A DNA stretch of 64,000 bases from Gemmatimonadota bacterium (lineage in GTDB: Bacteria; Gemmatimonadota; Gemmatimonadetes; Longimicrobiales; Gaopeijiaceae): the NCBI GenBank assembly GCA_007126575.1, contig SLBA01000072.1, positions 25,212-89,211 of the forward strand, given 5' to 3'. Below are positions 59,075 to 64,000 of this stretch, piece by piece. Each line of letters opens with the position of its first letter. The first letter of the stretch is position 1. Under the pieces are notes generated by a model, which did not search any database, was not told the origin of the DNA, and saw only the letters and a program-made list of their open reading frames with translations. The translations under genes were made by a program, and so were the position numbers.

Positions 59075-61723
59075 TCAGAACCCGGGAATCAGGCGGACGT
59101 TATCGACGGCGGCCGACAGGAAGCTGTAGTTGTCGGCCTCTCCGAAGCGGAGTCGGACCGTCTGCCCCTGAAAGGCCGACACATCGGCCGATACGGTCAT
59201 GAATGCGCCCCCGCTCGTCAGCGGATCCCCGACCTCGGTCCGGAAGACCATGGCAAGGATCGCGGCGCCGAACGCGGTGGGATCGGCATTTGGGTCCGTG
59301 AGATCGACGCGAATCTGCTGGTTGTCCGGATCCACGGGCTGGCTGGCGGCGAAGCTCTCGGGCGTGAAGAAGCGACTGTGAGCATTGTCGTAGAAGAGCT
59401 GGAATTCAAGGGTCTCAGCCGCGGTTGGAATGTAGATATCGCGGTAGAGGAGCGAGTATCCGGGCCCGTTCTGGTCCACCAGGGCCGCGAAGGTCCCCGA
59501 CGGCGATGACGGAATCGAGAGTCCGCGCACCGGTGATGTTCCACCGTCATGGGCGAACCAGTCCCGCTGGTCGGAGAGCGCGTTCGGGTCGTTCAGTACC
59601 GTCCAATGCGCGAAGGTGGAGCTGCCCACCCCGCCGTTGTCCTCGAAGTCGCCGTTGGGGAGTACCTCGGCGACCTGGACCGTGGCCTGGCCCTCGAGCG
59701 ACCCGCTCGTCGCGCGGATCTCGGTCTGGCCCTCCCAGACGGCCTGTACCGTCGTGCCCGTCGGGGCGATCGATGCCACGTCCTCGTCGTCACTCGACCA
59801 GAAGACGGCTTCGCCGGAAACGGGGTTTCCGAATGCGTCGACCACCTGGGCGCTGACGGTCCGACTCTCGTCGGCGGTCATCGAGAGGACCTCCGGCGAG
59901 ATCTGGATCGCGTCCGCCGGCCCGGGGAGCGCCTGGGCCGAGAAGAGCGCCTCCTCGGAGCTGTCTTCGAGCCCGTCGATCCGGGCCCGCAGGCTCTGTG
60001 TGCCCGCAACCGTACCGAGGGTCCACTCCACGGTGGACCGGCCCTCGGCATCCGTCGGGGTGGGCGAGGTGGGCGAGCTCTGGCCACTTCCGCTCGCGGT
60101 CCAGCGCACCCCGGCACCCGGGATGACATTGCCGTGAACGTCCCGGACCTCGGCCACGAGGGGCTCGGGCAGGGTCGCGGCCACCCGACCGCTCTGCTCA
60201 TCGCCCTGGACCGCGACGATGACCTCTGGTGCGCCGGGCCTCGCCGAGGCCTGGATCACGAGCGGGTCCAGATCGCCGAGGCCGGCGCTGAGCTGCTGCG
60301 GGCCGGCGGTCAGGTCGAGACGCCAGCGGACCACCAACTCACCCTCGGCGTTTGCGGTCGACGAACCCACCGCCTCGACCGCTCCCTCGCCCTGGGCGTC
60401 CCACTCGAGCGCGGCACCGGGGACCGGGAAGCCGGAGCCGTCTATGACCCGGACCCGGACCGGATTCGCCAGCTGTTCCCCGACGACCGCGGACTGTCCA
60501 CCCCCGCTGACGAGCTGGATGGCGGCCGGGTCTCCCGTGAATACCGTCACGTCCACCGTCCGCTCGAGTCCACCGCCCGTGAGAACAAGGGGGGTCTCGC
60601 CGGGCGAGACTCCCCGGATCCGGTCGCCCTCTTCGATCCGAGCGATCGACGGGTCGCCGATCGCAAGGGAAACCGGCTCCGATACGATGCGCTCTCCCCC
60701 TCGGTCCCTGACCGACGCATTCAGCGCGAGGGTCTGGCCGAGCTGGACCCCGAGCTGCATCGGAAGCACGACGATACGGTCGGGGACCTGGGTCACCGAC
60801 ACCGGGATCGACGCAGACCGGGGTCCCGCCCGGGCGGTGATCTCGACATCACCCGCCGCGCGTGCGATCGCTCGGCCGTCAGCGTCGACCTGCACCACCG
60901 CACTGGTCGACGAGGACCACTCGACCTCGGGAGAGTCGATGGGCTCGCCCCTGAAGTCGATGACCTCGACCGAGAGCGTGCGGGTCTCCCGGAGGTGGGT
61001 GAAGGAGAGGGAGTCCGGGGTGATGCGGATCTGGTCGGCGCGTTCCCGGGTGGAGAGCTGCAGGGTGTCGGCCGAGGTGCCCGCGGCCACCACGAGGCGG
61101 GCCGTGCCCACTGCGATGCCGCGCACGCGCCCGTCGAACGTCACCGTCGCCACCTCGGGATCGAGCGACCCCCAGAAGGCTCCGTCCACCGATCCGCCCT
61201 GTCCGGAACGACTCAGAGCGAACTCCTCACCGATTCCGAGCTCCTCGACGGGGCTCGAAATCGAGATCCCGGTGAGGGTGCGGCTCTCGAGGCTCGCCGG
61301 GTAGACGGTGATCGAGGCCTGCTTCACGGAGCCGGGCTCGAGCGTCACGTCGTGGACCACTCCCGACCAGAGCACACGAGTCTGCGAACTCCCCCCGACG
61401 ACCTCGACCTCGACCCGCTCGAGCGTGACCGGCTCCGATCCCACCTGGATCTGGAAGGGCCCGAAATCCTGCGAAAGCGAGCCGGAATGGTTCAGGCTCA
61501 GTCGGTGGAGCACCACGCCCCCGCTCCCGATCGCCCGGATTCGGATCAGGTCGTGACTGATCGGTGCCGAGGTCCCCCAGCCTTCAGCCGACATCTGGAC
61601 CCCGAGGTTCAGCGTCCCCTCCTCGGCGGACTGAGAGGGCGCCTCTCCGTCGGAGCATCCCGAGGCGATCGCCAGCAGGGCCACGAAGGAGAGAAGCAGG
61701 GTCGAACGGCGCATCGCGAACAT
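59075..61723 (-). CDS. Large lipoprotein with bacterial Ig-like domains
   Basis: An 882-residue lipoprotein (lipobox IASGC, Cys23). About five to six Ig-like/Big-2 repeats cover residues about 150-690, each with the pattern of DxxxIxVxP/xLxxxxxxxVxDxxGxPVxGxxVxWxxS and linker ATVxVAxV (for example AVVDAFGNPVSG-type turn). The last about 170 residues (NGDFEDNGG ... AVDNVRLIPGF) form a carbohydrate-binding-like jelly roll. It is likely a cell-surface adhesin or matrix protein. ATG at 61723 has GGAG six bases upstream. Convergent with the gene at 58084. Confidence 0.85.
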   Translation of the reverse strand: MFAMRRSTLLLSFVALLAIASGCSDGEAPSQSAEEGTLNLGVQMSAEGWGTSAPISHDLIRIRAIGSGGVVLHRLSLNHSGSLSQDFGPFQIQVGSEPVTLERVEVEVVGGSSQTRVLWSGVVHDVTLEPGSVKQASITVYPASLESRTLTGISISSPVEELGIGEEFALSRSGQGGSVDGAFWGSLDPEVATVTFDGRVRGIAVGTARLVVAAGTSADTLQLSTRERADQIRITPDSLSFTHLRETRTLSVEVIDFRGEPIDSPEVEWSSSTSAVVQVDADGRAIARAAGDVEITARAGPRSASIPVSVTQVPDRIVVLPMQLGVQLGQTLALNASVRDRGGERIVSEPVSLAIGDPSIARIEEGDRIRGVSPGETPLVLTGGGLERTVDVTVFTGDPAAIQLVSGGGQSAVVGEQLANPVRVRVIDGSGFPVPGAALEWDAQGEGAVEAVGSSTANAEGELVVRWRLDLTAGPQQLSAGLGDLDPLVIQASARPGAPEVIVAVQGDEQSGRVAATLPEPLVAEVRDVHGNVIPGAGVRWTASGSGQSSPTSPTPTDAEGRSTVEWTLGTVAGTQSLRARIDGLEDSSEEALFSAQALPGPADAIQISPEVLSMTADESRTVSAQVVDAFGNPVSGEAVFWSSDDEDVASIAPTGTTVQAVWEGQTEIRATSGSLEGQATVQVAEVLPNGDFEDNGGVGSSTFAHWTVLNDPNALSDQRDWFAHDGGTSPVRGLSIPSSPSGTFAALVDQNGPGYSLLYRDIYIPTAAETLEFQLFYDNAHSRFFTPESFAASQPVDPDNQQIRVDLTDPNADPTAFGAAILAMVFRTEVGDPLTSGGAFMTVSADVSAFQGQTVRLRFGEADNYSFLSAAVDNVRLIPGF

Positions 61724-62066
61724 AGACGTCTCCGAATGAAACAGGACCGCGGGTCTGGGACCAGCACTTCGGAGCTTGTCGATCCCGACGAGCCCCGGAC
61801 CCCGTGGAAAAGGCAACTCACGTGCCCGGCACGCGGCGGAACCGGGATCGGGGCCCGCCCAGAGGGCATGGGGGCACGCAGGGGGAGAGGTTCCGGGAAC
61901 GGGGCCGAGATGATTAGGTTGAGCGTCGACCCACATGCGGGCGTGCGGTCGGGTAGCCCGGTGTGCGAGGCCGTCTGCAAGGATCCTTGCGCTTTGCGAG
62001 TCGAACTCGCGACCATCGGAGAATCCCCGATCCACCCCACCTCCAGCAACCACGAGGAGTCAGACG
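61724..62066. other. Divergent intergenic region with three inverted repeats
   Basis: This 343-base region between the Ig lipoprotein and the deoxyhypusine-synthase homologue has no gene I can support. On the side of the latter it has three inverted repeats in 55 bases: a perfect 14-base palindrome GCAAGGATCCTTGC (61977-61990), a 6-3-6 repeat GCGAGT-cga-ACTCGC (61996-62010) and a 5-7-5 hairpin (62015-62031). They may be operators or a structured 5' leader. Confidence 0.5.
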
Positions 62067-63047
62067 ATGGGCAGCATCCGGGAGTTCATGGAGAAGCACT
62101 ACCTTCACTTCAACGCCCGCGAGACCGTCGCGGCCGCCCGGGCGTACGAGGAGCACCTGGCCCAGGGTGGCCGGATGCTGGTCTCGCTGGCCGGCGCGAT
62201 GTCGACCGGAGAGCTCGGGATCATCCTGGCCCGAATGATCCGCGAAGGAAAAGTGCACGCCATCTCATGCACCGGAGCGAACCTTGAGGAGGACGTCTTC
62301 AACCTCCTCGGCCACGATGAATACGAGGTCATTCCGGACTGGCGGGCCCTCTCGGCGCAGGACGAGGTCGCCCTCTACGACCGGGGCATGAACCGGGTCA
62401 CCGACACCTGCATCCCCGAAGACATCATGCGCCATCTCGAGGCGCGGCTGATCGAGCGCTGGCGGAGCGCGTGCGAGGCCGGGGAGCGGAAATTCCCCTT
62501 CGAATACCTCTACGACATCCTCCGCTCCGGGGAGCTCGACGAGCACTATCAGGTGGACCCCGCCAACTCCTGGCTCCTGGCGGCCCTCGAGGCCGACATC
62601 CCCGTCTACTCGCCCGGGTGGGAGGACTCCACCACCGGGAACATGTTCGCCGCGAACGTCCTCACCGGAAAGGTGCCCCACCACCAGTGCTGCAAGACCG
62701 GGACGGAGCAGTTCGCGCACCTCATCGAGTGGTACCTGGAGCACAACGGAGAGGCCGAAGGCGTGCCCTCGGTCGGGTTCTTCCAGATCGGAGGGGGGAT
62801 CGCCGGAGACTTCGCGATCTGTGCCGTGCCCAGCATCATCCAGGACATGGAGCGTCCAGAGACCCCCTTCTGGGGCTATTTCTGCCAGATCACCGACGCC
62901 GACGTCTCCTTCGGCGGCTACTCGGGGGCGGTCCCCAACGAGAAGATCACCTGGGGCAAGCTGGGCGAGGACACTCCGAAGTTCCTGATCAAGTCCGATG
63001 CGACCATCGTGGCGCCCCTCGTCTTCGGGTACCTTCTGGGAGATTGA
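62067..63047 (+). CDS. Deoxyhypusine-synthase homologue (bacterial; deoxyhypusine/homospermidine-synthase-like)
   Basis: A 326-residue Rossmann-fold enzyme of the deoxyhypusine synthase family. It has HFNARETVAAARAYEEHL, AGAMSTGELG, CTGANLEED, and the late WGK with the lysine (Lys298) that carries the aminobutyl intermediate from spermidine in the eukaryotic enzyme. Bacteria lack eIF5A in general, so bacterial members probably make homospermidine or modify another target. ATG 62067 has GAGGAG eight bases upstream. Convergent with egtD, 21 bases apart. Confidence 0.9.
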   Translation: MGSIREFMEKHYLHFNARETVAAARAYEEHLAQGGRMLVSLAGAMSTGELGIILARMIREGKVHAISCTGANLEEDVFNLLGHDEYEVIPDWRALSAQDEVALYDRGMNRVTDTCIPEDIMRHLEARLIERWRSACEAGERKFPFEYLYDILRSGELDEHYQVDPANSWLLAALEADIPVYSPGWEDSTTGNMFAANVLTGKVPHHQCCKTGTEQFAHLIEWYLEHNGEAEGVPSVGFFQIGGGIAGDFAICAVPSIIQDMERPETPFWGYFCQITDADVSFGGYSGAVPNEKITWGKLGEDTPKFLIKSDATIVAPLVFGYLLGD

Positions 63048-63068
63048 GGCCCGGCGAGTCCGGCGGGG

Positions 63069-64000
63069 TCAGACGGGTACCAGGTAGTGCACGCCGAACC
63101 AGTCGCGCTCGTCGGTCCAGCTCCGGACGAGTTGCCATCCGGCGTCCCGACAGATTGCGTCGAGCCGTTCGGCGGTGAACTTGTAGGAGTGCTCGGTCAC
63201 GATCTTCTCGCCCTCGGCGAGCGGGATCCGGAAGGGTTCGGTGTCGGGCAGGTCGGGGGCGAGGGTGGCCACCTGTTCGCGCCGACTCACGAGCCTCATC
63301 TCGATCCGCGAGGCCTCGGGGACCCAGGGCGCGCGGTGGGCGAAGCCCTCGGGGTCGAAATCCCCCCCGAGGAGCCGGTTCAGGTTGCGCAGGGCATTCC
63401 GGTTGAAGCTGGCGGTCACCCCCGCGGCGTCGTCGTAGGCCCGCTCCAGGACCTCGCGCTCCTTGACGCGATCGGCGCCGAGCAGGAGGGCACAGTCGGG
63501 CCCCCCGGCCCGTCCCATGTTCGACAGGAACTCCCGGGCCTCGTCCGGCTCGAAGTTTCCGACCGTGCTCCCCGGAAAGAAGAAGAGGGTGGTCCCCTCC
63601 TCGCGGATCGAGGGCGGCAGCCGGAAGGGTTGGGTGTAGTCAGCCGCCAGGGGAATGACCTCCATCTCCGGGTGCGCCGCCCGGATCCGGTCGGCGAAGG
63701 CGAAGAGCTGCTCCGCCGAGATGTCGATCGGGACACAGGTGGCGGGTCGATCGAGGGCATCGAGGAGCTTCCACGTCTTCTCGCCACTCCCACTCCCGAA
63801 TTCCACGAGCCGCGCACCGGAACCCACCAGCCCTGCGACCTCGCCCAGGCAGCGTTCGAGGATCCCGAGCTCCGTGCGGGTCGGGTAGTATTCCGGCAGC
63901 CTCGTGATCTCCTCGAAGAGCCGTGCCCCCCGGGCGTCGTAGAAGAGCTTCGGGGGAAGGGAGCGAGGAGACCTGGACAGCCCCTCCTTAACCTCGTCGA
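63069..64000 (-). CDS. egtD: L-histidine N-alpha-methyltransferase EgtD (5' end beyond window)
   Basis: The frame is open to the right edge, and about 309 C-terminal residues are visible. The visible start region reads GLSRSPRSLPPKLFYDARGARLFEEITRLPEYYPTRTE (in two parts: LPPKLFYDARG and LPEYYPTRTELGIL), a clear EgtD signature. The methyltransferase core follows with LVEFGSGSGEKT (SAM binding), FFPGSTVGNF and GADRVKE. EgtD trimethylates histidine to hercynine, the first step of ergothioneine synthesis; egtB would be expected upstream, outside the window. Confidence 0.92.
   Translation of the reverse strand, partial: DEVKEGLSRSPRSLPPKLFYDARGARLFEEITRLPEYYPTRTELGILERCLGEVAGLVGSGARLVEFGSGSGEKTWKLLDALDRPATCVPIDISAEQLFAFADRIRAAHPEMEVIPLAADYTQPFRLPPSIREEGTTLFFFPGSTVGNFEPDEAREFLSNMGRAGGPDCALLLGADRVKEREVLERAYDDAAGVTASFNRNALRNLNRLLGGDFDPEGFAHRAPWVPEASRIEMRLVSRREQVATLAPDLPDTEPFRIPLAEGEKIVTEHSYKFTAERLDAICRDAGWQLVRSWTDERDWFGVHYLVPV

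Noticed and set aside
61947..62033. A possible tRNA: GGTCGGG and CCCGATC could form an acceptor stem 87 bases apart
   Set aside because: No T-arm with the TTCGA-type loop next to the acceptor strand, no anticodon arm of the right size and no CCA; the pairing is by chance.
1..64000. CRISPR arrays, insertion sequences, integrases, phage genes, rRNA operons
   Set aside because: No regularly spaced repeats, transposase or integrase motifs, terminal inverted repeats, or rRNA-like sequence were seen on either strand.

Overview
This 64-kb window is dense, GC-rich chromosomal sequence (roughly two-thirds G+C by eye) from a diderm bacterium. Evidence for two membranes is a TonB-dependent receptor, several lipoprotein signal peptides, a prolipoprotein diacylglyceryl transferase and secreted beta-barrel candidates. 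The mix of exported serine hydrolases, M14, S9 and S41 peptidases, AbgT and NhaC transporters, Tat-exported amidase, PF09818-type ABC ATPase, a deoxyhypusine-synthase homologue and many GTG starts resembles Gemmatimonadota. That placement is inference: no rRNA or tRNA is visible. I see no phage, IS element, plasmid origin, CRISPR array or composition island, so this reads as core and lineage-specific chromosome.

Layout. 1-9 kb: two exported beta-lactamase-fold hydrolases (one overlapping a MenH-like hydrolase), a PIG-L deacetylase, a lipoprotein isoaspartyl peptidase, a CsoR-type copper sensor with a readable promoter/operator, and EttA. 9.7-14.8 kb: a minus-strand operon running TPR-like protein, receiver/AraC-like regulator, Lgt, nicotinamidase, APC permease. 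14.9-29.5 kb: a peptide and acyl-amino-acid zone with AbgT transporter plus N-acyl-D-amino-acid deacylase, S9 peptidase, an M14 / acyltransferase / M14 operon, and an S41 peptidase with a LolA-like partner.

29.7-36 kb: a small protein plus Tat-exported amidase plus variant UppP; then a cassette of retropepsin-like protease, RimK ligase and aspartoacylase-like M14 enzyme, a zinc-ribbon protein, and HU. 36-46 kb: a DEAD-box protein that has lost its ATPase motifs but keeps a DbpA-type RNA-binding domain; a cysteine-less DsbA-fold protein; an aminotransferase; a fructosamine-kinase-like enzyme with a low-molecular-weight phosphatase (likely protein deglycation); an intact DEAD-box helicase; threonine ammonia-lyase; and a histone-deacetylase-family amidohydrolase.

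46-64 kb: a TonB receptor with lipoprotein partner, DtxR regulator with uridine kinase, an operon of ABC-ATPase, cupin, unrecognised 564-aa protein and NhaC antiporter, a cobalamin-binding-like protein, a large Ig-like lipoprotein, a deoxyhypusine-synthase homologue with inverted repeats upstream, and the 3' part of egtD (ergothioneine). Genes commonly overlap by 1-14 bases, indicating translational coupling. Three hairpin terminators with a T tract or T-rich tail are seen, while several convergent pairs are separated only by GC-rich hairpins without a T tract.

The most unusual items are the ATPase-dead DEAD-box protein, the RimK/retropepsin/M14 cassette, the UppP lacking its conserved glutamate, the amidase with its overlapping small partner, and the repeat-rich region upstream of the deoxyhypusine-synthase homologue.
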